From positions 18,375 to 82,374 of the forward strand of contig DASYUT010000180.1 in assembly GCA_036000965.1 (NCBI GenBank): DNA of 64,000 nucleotides, in the 5' to 3' direction. The notes beneath the pieces were generated by a model. The model was not told where the DNA came from. It made no database searches and saw only the letters and a program-made list of their open reading frames with translations. Within the stretch, counting starts at the first letter, position 1, and every line of letters begins with the position of its first letter. The DNA is from Actinomycetes bacterium. Lineage in GTDB: Bacteria; Actinomycetota; CALGFH01. A program made the position numbers and the translations under genes. Positions 8,085-17,011 of this stretch are shown in pieces.

Positions 8085-9455
8085 TCAGAGCTTGCGGGCG
8101 ACCAGCTCCGCGACCGGGCTGCGCTCGCCCTTGATCAAGGTGACATGGCCGAACAACGGCTCGCCCTTGAGCCGGGCGATCAGCGCGGCCACGCCGGAGT
8201 CGGGGTCGACGTAGGGGTGGTCGACCTGGGACGTGTCGTGGCACAGGACCAGCTTCGAGCCCTCCCCGAGCCGGCTCGCGAGCGAGCGGAGCACCCCGTA
8301 CTCCACGTTCTGGGCCTCGTCGAGGATCGCGAAGGTTCGTACGAACGTGCGGCCCCGGATGAAGGTGAGCGGCTCGAGCTGCACGGTGCCGTCGTCCAGG
8401 AGCCCCTGGACGAGGTCCTGGGTGTAGCTCTCGCGCCGGTCGGCGTCGTGGGAGCCCCGGAAGAGCTGGGCCAGCGTTTCGTGGACGGCCTTCATCCAGG
8501 GGGAGATCTTCTCGTCGACGTCCCCGGGCAGGAAGCCGAGGTCCTGACGGCCGACCGGGACCACCGGCCGGAACACCAGGACCCGGTCGTAGGCGTCGGC
8601 TTCCAGGGTCGCCTCCAAGCCGGACGCGATCGCCAGGTAGGTCTTGCCAGTGCCGGCGTTGCCGGCCAGCGAGACGAGCGGCACCTTGGGGTCGCGGAGC
8701 AGGTGCAGGGCGAAGTGCTGCTCCTTGGACCGCGCCCGCACCCCGAACGTCTCCGGCGCCTCCCCGAGCAGGGCGAGCTGCACCGCCTCGCCCGCCTCCA
8801 CGGTCCGCCGGACCTGGCCGAGCGCGCTCTGGGTGCCCGAGCGGAGCACCACGAACTGGTTGGCGAACAGCGGCTCGTCGGGCACCAGCTCGCCGCCCCG
8901 CTTGGCGTAGTAGGCGTCGAGCCCGCCCTCCACCTCGACGGTGGCCACCCCGAGGTAGCCCTCCTCGACCGCGACCCGCTCGTGGCGGTACTCCTCGGCC
9001 GCGAGCTTGAGCGCCTCGGCCTTGATCCGCAGGCTGGCGTCCTTGGAGACCAGGATCACGTCGCGCTCGTCGCCGAGCTCCTTGGCCAGGTTCGCGGTGG
9101 TGGCCAGGATGCGGTTGTCAGGCGTGTCGGCGCTCAGCCCCTCGGGCAGCGACATCCGGTCGACCTGGTTGACCTCGACCCGCACCCGCCCGCCGCCCGG
9201 CGAGACCACGCCCTCGGCCAGGCTCCCCCGCTCGCGCAGCGCCTCGAGGGCCCGGACCGCCCGTCGGGCCGTGACCCCTGTCTCGTCCGGCCGCGTCTTG
9301 AGCTTGTCCAGCTCCTCGACCACCGTGAGCGGGACGACCACGTCGTGCTCCTGGAAGCGGGTCAGCGCCTCCGGGTCGGCGATGAGCACGTTGGTGTCCA
9401 GCACGTAGGTCCGCAGCGGCACGGCCGGGTTGGAACGACGGGGGGCTCGGGGCAT
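8085..9455 (-). CDS. PhoH family protein with N-terminal PIN domain (PhoH2 type)
   Basis: About 456 residues. The N-terminal PIN ribonuclease domain begins at TYVLDTNVLIADP (conserved Asp in DTNVL; further acids at VVEELDK and NRILATTANLA). The C-terminal PhoH ATPase domain has Walker A GNAGTGKT and Walker B FAILDEAQN. PhoH2 proteins characterised in actinobacteria couple RNA unwinding to PIN cleavage. The start is set at the ATG at 9455, nine bases after AAGGGA; an in-frame GTG at 9464 abuts the ribosome binding site and is unlikely. Confidence 0.93.
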   Translation of the reverse strand: MPRAPRRSNPAVPLRTYVLDTNVLIADPEALTRFQEHDVVVPLTVVEELDKLKTRPDETGVTARRAVRALEALRERGSLAEGVVSPGGGRVRVEVNQVDRMSLPEGLSADTPDNRILATTANLAKELGDERDVILVSKDASLRIKAEALKLAAEEYRHERVAVEEGYLGVATVEVEGGLDAYYAKRGGELVPDEPLFANQFVVLRSGTQSALGQVRRTVEAGEAVQLALLGEAPETFGVRARSKEQHFALHLLRDPKVPLVSLAGNAGTGKTYLAIASGLEATLEADAYDRVLVFRPVVPVGRQDLGFLPGDVDEKISPWMKAVHETLAQLFRGSHDADRRESYTQDLVQGLLDDGTVQLEPLTFIRGRTFVRTFAILDEAQNVEYGVLRSLASRLGEGSKLVLCHDTSQVDHPYVDPDSGVAALIARLKGEPLFGHVTLIKGERSPVAELVARKL

Positions 9456-9464
9456 GGACGACAC

Positions 9465-10087
9465 TCCCTTGACTCGGTCAGGCGACCCCGCCGACTCGGT
9501 CGGGCGACCGCCGACTCGGGTCGGGCGACCCGCAGACGAGGGGGCGGGCGACCCGCAGACTCGGGGGCGGTGATCCGCCGACGGGGCGGGTGATCCGCCT
9601 CGGAGACCGGCTCGTGCCGGCGACGCCTTCGCTAGCTACCAACCCCTCGGCTGCCAGCCGCCGGTGGGGTGGCCCGGCGGGCGCCGGCGCTCCTGCGGCT
9701 GGCGGCCCGGCCCGCGAGCCGGGCACGCCAGCGGTCCAGGAGCACTGGCCTGGCCAGCTCCCGGATGAGCTGCTCCCTGCGCTGCGAGACCCGCAGACGT
9801 TCGGTCTGGACCGCGCTTCAAGCCAGCGAGTGGACGTCGTTGAGCTGGATCATGAGGACTACAAGGTACCTGTGATCGCCCTGCCCGGCGACAGCCCTTG
9901 CCGGGCCGCGTCGCGTCCCTCCCGCGGCGCGGGTGCCGGCGTCGCGTCAGTCATCGTGGCCCTGGTGCCGGCGTCGCGTCAGTCATCGTGGCCGCCGTCC
10001 ATCGGGTCGTCGCCTTGCTTGCCGTTGCCGCGGTCCTTGCCGGGCTTGCTGTCCTTGCCCGGGTCGCCGTGGTTGCTGTTCCCGCCG
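9465..10087. other. Repeat-rich stretch between phoH and the S41-type gene
   Basis: Positions 9475-9600 are a degenerate array built on CGACTCGGTCGGGCGACC and GGGCGGTGATCCGCC. Positions about 9922-9986 hold two copies, 33 bp apart, of GGTGCCGGCGTCGCGTCAGT. The + strand frame of the S41-type gene stays open through this stretch, but the translation is low in complexity and I cannot tell whether it is coding. Any N-terminal domain of the protease would have to lie here. Confidence 0.6.
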
Positions 10088-11417
10088 GTGACCCGCCGGT
10101 GGGTGACCGTCAGCTACGTCGGGATCGACGGCGCCGAGCACGAGCTGCGGGAACAGTGGCTGGTGACCGAGAACCTGCCCTCGCTTGTGCCCGACCCCGA
10201 CGAGGCCACCATCACCGCGACCTCGCTCGGCCTCGACCTCGGGGCCGACGAGGTCGGCCGGGCCAGGAAGCTGCTGTTCGCCCCCCAGGTGGTGGCCCAG
10301 GAGCAGGCCGGCCAGCCCGCGGAGCTCGCCACCCAAGGAGCCGCCGGGGAGCTGCCGACCAGCATGCCCGGGGTGTTCCGGGCCCGCGCCGTGGCGACCG
10401 CCTCGGGCACCTTCGGCCACATCCGCATCTTCACGTTCAGCGTGGACGACCCCGCCGCCTTCGTGACCGAGTTCGTCAGGCTCGTGGGACTGCTCCCCCA
10501 GAACGGGCTGATCGTGGACGTGCGCGGCAACGGCGGCGGCCACATCTACGCCAGCGAGTTCACCCTGCAGGCGCTCACGCCCCACCGGATCGTCCCCGAG
10601 CCCGTCCAGTTCATCAACACCCCGCTGAACCTGCGCATCTGCCGCAAGCACAAGGACAACCCGACCGGCCAGATCGACCTCGGGCCCTGGTACGCGTCGA
10701 TGGACCAGGCCGCCGAGACCGGCGCGACGTTTTCGGCGGCCTTCCCGATCACCCCCGAGGACGGCGCGAACGCGCTCGGCCAGCGCTACCACGGCCCGGT
10801 CGTGCTGGTCACCGACGCCCGCTGCTACTCCGCCACCGACATCTTCGCCGCCGGGTTCCAGGACCACGGCATCGGGCCGGTCCTGGGCGTGGACGACAAC
10901 ACCGGCGCCGGCGGCGCCAACGTGTGGACCCAGGGGCTGCTCAAGACGCTGCTGGAGGTGCCGACGGCCGAGTCCGGCTCGCCCTACAAGGCCCTGCCCA
11001 AGGCAGCGAACATGCGGGTGGCGATCCGCCGCACCCTGCGGGTCGGGGCGGTGGCCGGCACGCCGGTCGAGGACCTTGGCGTGGTCCCCGACCAACGCCA
11101 CCGGATGACCCGCAACGACGTCCTGAACGGCAATGTCGACCTGCTCGAGCAGGCCGGCGAACTGCTCGCTGCGCTGCCGCCCCGCACCCTCCAGGTGACG
11201 GCGACCCTGGGCGCCGGCGGCGAGCTGGTGCTCGAGCTCGCGGTCGCCGGCCTCGACCGGGCCGACGTCTACGTCGACGACCGGCCCCGCGCGTCGGTCG
11301 ACGTCACCCGGGGGAAGCGCCTCGGTGACCGTCCCCGGGGTCCCGGGCGCCGAGCTGGTACGGGTCGAGGGCTTCTCCGAGGGCCAGCTGGTTGCCGCCC
11401 GCACCGTGGAGCTCTGA
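10088..11417 (+). CDS. S41-type (tail-specific/CPBP-like) serine protease, frameshifted near the 3' end
   Basis: The C-terminal peptidase S41 domain is clear: IVDVRGNGGG, then ARCYSATDIFAAGFQDHG (serine of the S-K dyad expected here) and VLGVDDNTGAGG. The 5' end is uncertain; the frame is open from 9590, but confident protein-like sequence begins at about 10088. At 11310-11314 a run of five G appears one base too long. Dropping one G lets the protein continue ASVTVPGVPGAELVRVEGFS and end at the TGA at 11415-11417, whereas the uncorrected frame runs to 11449 with a poor C-terminus. The product may process exported proteins, but no signal peptide is visible in the trusted part. Confidence 0.65.
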
Positions 11418-11492
11418 GTGCCGCGAGTCCTCACCCCGAGCTTTCCTGACTAGTTCGTAGGGACTAGGATTCGAGGGCGGGCGCGCGGGCCG

Positions 11493-11526
11493 GGCTCGGC
11501 ACCCCTCTTCCCCGGGGTGCCGAGCC
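11493..11526 (+). terminator. Possible terminator after the S41-type gene
   Basis: A 13-bp perfect stem (GGCTCGGCACCCC / GGGGTGCCGAGCC) with an 8-nt loop. No T tract follows, so it may be a hairpin of another kind. Confidence 0.5.
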
Positions 11527-11632
11527 TGCCTGCTCGGGGCCGTCCGGGGCACTGGCAAGTTCTCGGGAACCGACTGGGCTCGTTCGGGGTTCTGTTAGCC
11601 AAGGTTCTCGTCCCCCCACAAGGAGAACTTGC

Positions 11633-12592
11633 ATGCAGAAGTCGCGTGTCGTCGGCATCGCGGTGCTCGCGGCGCTGGCGCTGGTCCTGGCAGCCTGCGG
11701 CGGGAAGGCCAAGCAGACGTCCGGCGAGGACCCGTACGGCCAGCCGCAGGCCACCACCGGCCCGGAGGCGACCCCCGCCTCCGCCCTCAAGCTGGCCCAG
11801 TCTCAGCTCGGCCCGATCCTGACCGACGCCCAGGGCCGCACGCTCTACGGCTTCGCCTCCGACAATGGCGGCACGAGCACCTGCTACGACCAGTGCTCGC
11901 AGAGCTGGCCGCCGCTGGTCGCCCAGGGCAACCCAACCCCTGGCCAGGGCATGGACCCCTCCCTGCTCGGCCTCTCCCCCCGCAGCGACGGCACGCAGCA
12001 GGTGACCTACAAGAACTGGCCGCTCTACTACTTCTCCGGCGATCAGGAGCCAGGCCAGACCAAGGGCCAGAGCCTCAAGGGCCTCTGGTACGTGGTCGGC
12101 GCCAACGGCCTGGTCCGGCAGGCCGCCGGGCAGGCGCAGGGCTACACCGCGGCCAAGGCGACCTGGGTGAAGGTCGCCAAGTCGGCCAAGTTCGGCCCGA
12201 TCCTGACCGACGGCAAGGGCCGGACGCTGTACGCGCTCGGGCCTGACAAGGGCGGCACGCCCCACTGCTACCTGCAGTGCACGACGACCTGGCCGCCGCT
12301 GGTCAGCCAGGGCGAGGCCAAGGCCGGCCAGGGCCTCGACCAGACCCTGCTCGCGGTCAAGGCCCGCGACGACGGCAAGCAGCAGCTGATGTACAGCAAC
12401 TGGCCGCTCTACTACTACGCGGGCGACCAGGCCGCGGGCCAGACCAAGGGCCAGGGCTTGCGCGGCATCTGGTGGCTGATCGGTCCCAACGGCCTTATCA
12501 AGACGCAGGCGCCCCAGGCAAGCACCGGCAGCAGCGGCGGCGGCGGCAGCAGCGGCGGCGGCAGTAGCGGCGGGTACGGCTACGGCGGGTAG
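11633..12592 (+). CDS. Lipoprotein with two PF03640-type secreted repeats
   Basis: 319 residues. The N-terminal lipoprotein signal ends at a lipobox LAAC, so the mature protein should be anchored to the outer face of the membrane. Two repeats of the secreted Y-X4-D family follow: residues about 60-165 (GPILTDAQGRTLYGFASDNG) and 180-285 (GPILTDGKGRTLYALGPDKG). Each has a C-x3-C pair with WPPL (CYDQCSQSWPPL, CYLQCTTTWPPL) and a NWPLYYxxGD motif. The last 30 residues are a Gly/Ser linker ending YGYGG. The function of the family is unknown. The start is ATG at 11633 after AAGGAGAAC. Confidence 0.9.
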   Translation: MQKSRVVGIAVLAALALVLAACGGKAKQTSGEDPYGQPQATTGPEATPASALKLAQSQLGPILTDAQGRTLYGFASDNGGTSTCYDQCSQSWPPLVAQGNPTPGQGMDPSLLGLSPRSDGTQQVTYKNWPLYYFSGDQEPGQTKGQSLKGLWYVVGANGLVRQAAGQAQGYTAAKATWVKVAKSAKFGPILTDGKGRTLYALGPDKGGTPHCYLQCTTTWPPLVSQGEAKAGQGLDQTLLAVKARDDGKQQLMYSNWPLYYYAGDQAAGQTKGQGLRGIWWLIGPNGLIKTQAPQASTGSSGGGGSSGGGSSGGYGYGG

Positions 12593-12713
12593 AGTCCAGG
12601 CGGCGCGACAGCCCAGGCAAGGGCAGCGCCCGAGGCCCGGGGGCGGCCCTTCCCTGGCGTCCGGGCGGCCCTTCCCGGGCGTCAGGGTGTCCCTCCCCAG
12701 CGCCCCAGCCGGC
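12593..12713. repeat. Short imperfect repeats between convergent genes
   Basis: Three imperfect copies of GGGCGGCCCTTCCCGGGCGT lie between about 12640 and 12690. No terminator stem was recognised. Confidence 0.5.
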
Positions 12714-13697
12714 TCAGACCGGGCCGGACCCGGCGCTGGTCTCGCGCACGGCCGCCTGGATCTCCTCGAGGTCGCGCCGGGTGAGGGTGAGTGACCCGGC
12801 CGGGAGCCAACCGTCGACCTGCGACGGCCGTCTGGTGCCGACGATCGCCGCGGTCACCCCTGGCTGGGCGATCACCCAGGCGACCGCGACCGCGGCCACG
12901 CTTACGCCGTGGCGCTCGGCGACCGGGCGGAGCCGGTCGGCCAGGGCGAGGTTGGCCGACAGCCGCGGCTCGGTGAAGTCGGGGCTGCGCCGGCGCCAGT
13001 CGTCCTCGGGCAGGTTCCGCACCCGCTCTGTGTCGAACGCGCCGGTGAGCAGGCCCGACTGCATCGGGCTGTAGCAGACCACGGCGGTGCCATGCTCGAT
13101 GCACCACGGCAGCACGTCTTCCGCGGCGGACCGGTCGATCAGGCTGAACGGCGGCTGCGCGGAGTCGACGTGCCGGACCGCCTCGCAGCGTTCCAGCAGG
13201 TCCACGCCGAAGTTGGAGACCCCGGCGTAGCGCACCTTGCCCTCGTCGACCAGCTCGGCCATGGTCCCCCATGACTCCTCGACCGGGGTGCCGGTGGTTC
13301 GGTCGGGCCAGTGGAACTGGTAGAGGTCGACGTGGTCGGTACCGAGCCGCTTCAGGCTCTGCTCGAGTTCGAAGCGGATGGACTCCGGGCGCAGGTCACC
13401 CTGGGTGCGCCGGTCCGGGTTGCCGTACCAGTTCAGCCCGCACTTGGTGGCCACCAGGACCTCCGAGCCCAGCTCGCGCAGGACCTGGCCGACGACCTCC
13501 TCGGAGTGCCCGAAACCGTACACAGCGGCCGTGTCGACCCAGTTGACGCCGGCGTCGAACGCCCGGTGGAGCGCGGCGATCGACTCGTCGTCGTCCTGTG
13601 GGCCCCAGCCGAACCGCCACGGGCCGCCGATCGCCCAGGCGCCGACCCCCACCACCGAAAGCTCCGGTCCCGCACTGCCCAAGTTGCGAAACTGCAT
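12714..13697 (-). CDS. Aldo/keto reductase
   Basis: NADPH-dependent carbonyl reductase family, 327 residues, forming a TIM barrel. The catalytic tetrad can be read off: Asp in VNWVDTAAVYG, Tyr in the same motif, Lys in VLVATKCGLNW and His in LYQFHWPD. The C-terminal cofactor segment is AIVGTRRPSQVDGWLPA. The closest pattern is the AKR group of voltage-channel-beta/oxidoreductase YajO-like enzymes; the substrate is unknown. The start is ATG at 13697. It stands alone on the minus strand, 100 bp from the phosphoribosyltransferase gene. Confidence 0.93.
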   Translation of the reverse strand: MQFRNLGSAGPELSVVGVGAWAIGGPWRFGWGPQDDDESIAALHRAFDAGVNWVDTAAVYGFGHSEEVVGQVLRELGSEVLVATKCGLNWYGNPDRRTQGDLRPESIRFELEQSLKRLGTDHVDLYQFHWPDRTTGTPVEESWGTMAELVDEGKVRYAGVSNFGVDLLERCEAVRHVDSAQPPFSLIDRSAAEDVLPWCIEHGTAVVCYSPMQSGLLTGAFDTERVRNLPEDDWRRRSPDFTEPRLSANLALADRLRPVAERHGVSVAAVAVAWVIAQPGVTAAIVGTRRPSQVDGWLPAGSLTLTRRDLEEIQAAVRETSAGSGPV

Positions 13698-13758
13698 GCG
13701 CTGCCGCCTCCCTCGCCGTCGGACTGCCAGCCGGTTGCCCGGCCACGGTAGCGGAGGT

Positions 13759-13830
13759 GCGTCAGCGGCCGTGGACGGCGAGGCGTTACCCGCCGTGGAC
13801 GGCGAGGCGTCAGCGGCCGTGGACGGCGAG
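13759..13830. repeat. 24-bp tandem repeat, three units
   Basis: Units beginning GCGTCAGCGGCCGTGGACGG start at 13759, 13783 (diverged: GCGTTACCCGCC) and 13807. The third covers the last codons and stop of the phosphoribosyltransferase gene, so the array has either grown out of its 3' end or moved its stop. Confidence 0.9.
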
Positions 13831-15126
13831 GTCGACCGGCTCGAGGCGGCTCGACGGCCGGTAGCGCCGGCCCACCTTCGCGCACGGCTGGCCTTCGCGC
13901 AGCACCACGTCGGCGGTGTAGTCGCCCGAGCCCTTCAGCAGCGCGGAGCCGACCCCGTAGGAGTCGACCGGCACGCCCTCGCGCTCGAACGCGGTGATCC
14001 GCTCGGCGGTGAACCCCCCCGAGCAGATGATCCGCACGTGCCCGAACCCCTCGGCGTCGAGCGCGCGCCGCACGTTCCACACCAGCTGCCGGTTGACCCC
14101 GGTGGGCGGGAAGTCGCCCATCTGGTCCCACAGGGAGCGGTCGACGAGGTTGGCGGCGGTGTCCAGGCGCACGCCCCACAGCCGCTCGCCGAACTCCCGG
14201 GCGCAGGCCAGCGAGGTGCCCACGCAGTCGTTGTGGAAGTCGACCAGCGCGACCAAGGGCACGTCGGGGATGTGGCGGGCGAACGCGCGCATGGCCGCCA
14301 CTGTGTCACCGGCGAAGGTGGCGATGAGCGCGTGCGGGGTCGTGCCAAGCCCGCGCTCGCCCCACCAGGCGGCCTGCGCGTCGGTCGCCACCCCCTGGGC
14401 GCCGCCGATGAACGCGGCGTAGCCGTCGCCCCCCTGGGTCGCCCAGTGGTCGAAGCGGTCGGCGAAGAACACCACCGGCTTGCCGTTGGCGGCGGCCACG
14501 ACCCAGCGCACGTTGGTCGCGACCAGGCTGCGGCGGGCCAGGACCCCCAGGTAGACGCTTTCGAGGTGGGCGAAGAACCGGTACGGCCCGGTGATCTCGA
14601 TCACCGGCTCCCAGGCGGTCACCAGGTCCCCGTCCCGCAGCGCGCGCACCTCCAGCTCGCCACGCGCGGGCCGCCACAGGCGGTCGAGGGTCACCTCGGT
14701 CTCGACCTGGGCCCGGACCGCGTCCAGGTACCCCTGGCCGCCGTGCAGCCGGGCCCGCCGGGTCCGGTTGCGGGCGCGCAGGTACTCGGCGAACGCGTCG
14801 TCGATCTTGGACTGGTCCACGGCCGCCCCGGCGCCCAGGGCGAGGACCGCCAGCGCCTCGTCGATCCCGCACGCCACCACGCCGTCGTCGCGCTGGAAGA
14901 CCTGCATGGTGACCTGGGTGTCGGCCCCTTCGGCGGCCAGGATGCGCCGGGTGCGGTCGAAGTAGACGCCGGCCCGGTAGCCAGCGCGCAGCTCGGCCAC
15001 TGGCAGGTCGAACACCCAGGGGGCCAGGCGACCGTTGCCGGTGCGCAGCTCGGACCCGTTGGCCGGCAGCGGGGTGGCCGAACCGCCGAGGTCCAGGCCT
15101 CTGAGCGGCGCGGTGGTCTCCTCCAT
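13810..15126 (-). CDS. pncB: Nicotinate phosphoribosyltransferase
   Basis: 438 residues. It catalyses nicotinate + PRPP to nicotinate mononucleotide, the entry step of NAD salvage. Family motifs are present: an N-terminal YFDRTRRIL-type strand, LVDFHNDCVGTSLACAREFG, and the phosphate-binding IICSGGFTAERI followed by SYGVGSALLKG. The C-terminal strand VGRRYRPSSRLEPVDL is complete. The last codons lie in a 24-bp tandem repeat. The start is ATG at 15126. No other NAD genes are adjacent. Confidence 0.9.
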   Translation of the reverse strand: MEETTAPLRGLDLGGSATPLPANGSELRTGNGRLAPWVFDLPVAELRAGYRAGVYFDRTRRILAAEGADTQVTMQVFQRDDGVVACGIDEALAVLALGAGAAVDQSKIDDAFAEYLRARNRTRRARLHGGQGYLDAVRAQVETEVTLDRLWRPARGELEVRALRDGDLVTAWEPVIEITGPYRFFAHLESVYLGVLARRSLVATNVRWVVAAANGKPVVFFADRFDHWATQGGDGYAAFIGGAQGVATDAQAAWWGERGLGTTPHALIATFAGDTVAAMRAFARHIPDVPLVALVDFHNDCVGTSLACAREFGERLWGVRLDTAANLVDRSLWDQMGDFPPTGVNRQLVWNVRRALDAEGFGHVRIICSGGFTAERITAFEREGVPVDSYGVGSALLKGSGDYTADVVLREGQPCAKVGRRYRPSSRLEPVDLAVHGR

Positions 15127-15215
15127 GCGCGAACCCTATCCGATCGGGATCGGGCCTCCCAGGCCGATGGCCCGGTGCCGTGGGCAGTGTATACGCGGCT
15201 CCCACGGGCCCGGCG

Positions 15216-15294
15216 CCCGGGCGGCCATCTGCCCCGTGTGCCCGGGCGGCCATCTGTCCCGTCTGCCCGGGCGGCCATCTGCCCGGTCTGCCCG
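15216..15294. repeat. 25-bp tandem repeat, three units plus a partial
   Basis: Units beginning CCCGGGCGGCCATCTGCCCC start at 15216, 15241 and 15266, with CCCG of a fourth at 15291. They lie in the divergent gap between the phosphoribosyltransferase and AIM24 genes. Confidence 0.9.
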
Positions 15295-15359
15295 TTGCCT
15301 CGCCCGCGGTCCAGCGGTAGCGTCGAAGGATCAGCCAGCTCGACCCGGAGGCGAGGGCG

Positions 15360-16133
15360 ATGCTCGCGCACAAGCTCGCCGGCCCGACCGCGCACGCGGT
15401 GGTCGTCCAGCTCGACGCCGGACAGACGGCATGGTGCGAGGCGGGGCGGCTGGTATGGAAGACCGCCAACGTCGGCCTGCGCGTGCAGCTGTCCGGCCCG
15501 GCCGGCCCGAACGTCCTGGGGGTGCTGGGCAGGGCGGTGACCACCGCCGTCGGGCTGGGCAGGCGCCGGCTCGCCGGGGAGCGCCCGGCCTACCACCATC
15601 TGACCGCGGTGGGCGGGAGCGGCCTGGCCGCGTTCGCCGCGCCGTCCCCTGGCCAGTTGCGCGAGCTGCGGCTCGACGGCGGTCGGGGCTGGCTGGTCGC
15701 CAGGGGCGCCCTGGTGGTCGCCGAGGCCACCATCGGCCCGGACCTCGGCACGACCCTGCTCGGCCTGGTGCACCGTGAGGCTGACCAGCCCGAGCTCGAG
15801 GGCCTGGCCGGCACCGGCTCGCTGTTCGTCGCGGCGGCCGGCAGCTTCCTCGAGCTCGACCCGGGCCGCTTCGGCGGCGAGGTGCAGGTCGACGCGGCCC
15901 GGCTGGTCGCCGTGCAGGAGGGCGTCGGCATCACCGTCGAGCGGGTCGGCGCTCTCCCCGGCCCCGAGCTGCTGGCCAGCGTGCTCGGGGGCGAGCCGGC
16001 CGTCCTGGCCACGCTGTCCGGTGCCGGCCTGGTGCTGCTGCAGTCGGCGGCGCCCACCAGGGCCGACACCGACCGGGCCGGTGGCGGCCCGGACCGGCCG
16101 GTACCCAGGTGGCTCGGCGGGGACCCCGGATGA
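15360..16133 (+). CDS. AIM24 family protein
   Basis: 257 residues with the AIM24 (formerly DUF124) fold of repeated beta strands. Characteristic pieces include VQLDAGQTAWCEAGRLVWK near the N-terminus, LVARGALVVAEATIGP in the middle, and a C-terminal TLSGAGLVLLQS strand. The biochemical role of bacterial AIM24 proteins is not established; the yeast namesake is mitochondrial. No signal peptide or membrane segment. The start is ATG at 15360 after CGGAGGCGAGGG. The coiled-coil gene follows after 70 bp on the same strand, so the two may be cotranscribed. Confidence 0.85.
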   Translation: MLAHKLAGPTAHAVVVQLDAGQTAWCEAGRLVWKTANVGLRVQLSGPAGPNVLGVLGRAVTTAVGLGRRRLAGERPAYHHLTAVGGSGLAAFAAPSPGQLRELRLDGGRGWLVARGALVVAEATIGPDLGTTLLGLVHREADQPELEGLAGTGSLFVAAAGSFLELDPGRFGGEVQVDAARLVAVQEGVGITVERVGALPGPELLASVLGGEPAVLATLSGAGLVLLQSAAPTRADTDRAGGGPDRPVPRWLGGDPG

Positions 16134-16203
16134 CATGGCGGCGCGCCCGTCCCGCACGCGAGGCGGGCGGGCCAGGACCGCGGTCCACGACCAGGAGGGG
16201 ACG

Positions 16204-16539
16204 ATGGCACTCGTCGACGACGTGAGGAACCTGGCCGAGCAGGCCCAGCGCAGCCTCGAGCAGGGCGCCCAGCAGGTGCAGGACCGGCTGGACGGCCTGC
16301 GCCGGCGCCGGCGCTTCAACGAGCTCGCCCGCCAGCTCGGCCGGGCCGTATACCAGGCGCGCAAGCACGACCAGGCCGACGGGGCCGAGGTGGAGCGGCT
16401 GTGCGCGCAAATGGCCGCGGTGGAGGCCGAGATCGCCGCGGCCGAGGCCAAGGCCAAGGCCGCCCCGGGACCGCCCGGAGACCCCCCCGACCGCCCGCCA
16501 GCGCCCCCGGACCGGGGCTACAGCCTGGACGACATCTAG
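16204..16539 (+). CDS. Small coiled-coil protein of unknown function
   Basis: 111 residues; no family recognised with certainty. Residues about 5-85 are a charged, alanine-rich amphipathic helix region with heptad character (VRNLAEQAQRSLEQGAQQV; QMAAVEAEIAAAEAKAKAA). The tail is proline-rich and ends YSLDDI. The start is ATG at 16204 after AGGAGGGGACG. A longer frame upstream overlaps the AIM24 gene and is not needed. The stop codon TAG directly abuts the structured stretch beginning at 16539. Confidence 0.8.
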   Translation: MALVDDVRNLAEQAQRSLEQGAQQVQDRLDGLRRRRRFNELARQLGRAVYQARKHDQADGAEVERLCAQMAAVEAEIAAAEAKAKAAPGPPGDPPDRPPAPPDRGYSLDDI

Positions 16540-16826
16540 TGGTCCGTCTCCATGATCAGTTGCCGGTCCACAGGGGCCTGAGCAGGGGGGCACGGCGGCT
16601 TGGAGGCGTCCAACACCTCGGAGACGGACCACCAGCAGCAGGGACAAGACGGGTGTCAACGGCCATCGGCAGCCCCGGCGGCCCCGGCAGATCAGGACGT
16701 TCTCAGCAGGAGATTCATCCTGCTGTAACGCGAGGAACACACGGATCGCTCTATCCGTGTAGACAGTCCGCCTCACAGGCGTGAGCGGCCCCCGCCCGGC
16801 CCCCCCGGCGGGGGCCGCTCGCCTTT
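16539..16826 (+). ncRNA. Candidate structured RNA or structured 3' UTR
   Basis: Several stems lie in order. A long-range 13-bp perfect pair is 16539-16551 with 16620-16632 (GTGGTCCGTCTCC / GGAGACGGACCAC), enclosing a small hairpin at 16600-16613 (TTGGA/TCCAA). Then come a 7-bp stem at 16705-16724 (AGCAGGA/TCCTGCT), an 8-bp stem at 16739-16760 (ACACGGAT/ATCCGTGT), a 5-bp stem at 16769-16781, and a 14-bp terminator-like stem at 16783-16820 followed by GCCTTT. It matches none of the RNAs I know (RNase P, tmRNA, SRP, 6S). It could be a separate RNA or the tail of the coiled-coil gene transcript. Confidence 0.5.
16783..16826 (+). terminator. Intrinsic terminator closing the structured stretch
   Basis: 14-bp stem GAGCGGCCCCCGCC / GGCGGGGGCCGCTC with a 10-nt loop, followed by GCCTTT. 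It faces the + strand. Confidence 0.8.
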
Positions 16827-16839
16827 GGTGAGGGTCGTG

Positions 16840-16915
16840 GGGGGATGCGCCGGTCAGAGGGAGATGCGCCGGTCAGCCGCCGGTCGCCCGGGGGAATGCG
16901 CCGGTCAGCCGCTCG
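16840..16915. repeat. Irregular repeats of GATGCGCCGGTCAG
   Basis: Three copies of the core ATGCGCCGGTCAG start at about 16845, 16864 and 16895 in the leader of the heme A synthase gene, with spacers of unequal length. Confidence 0.7.
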
Positions 16916-17011
16916 TCGCCAAGGCCAGCGCGTGACGTAGGCGAGCCAGCCGCGCGGGTGCGCGGGTTTGGTAGCATCGTCACGCTCCCCACTCACGCTC
17001 TCAGGAGAACG

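Noticed and set aside
11633..12592. Electron-transfer role for the CxxxC-containing lipoprotein
   Set aside because: The Cys pairs belong to PF03640 repeats of unknown function, and no heme motif (CxxCH) or cluster motif is present.
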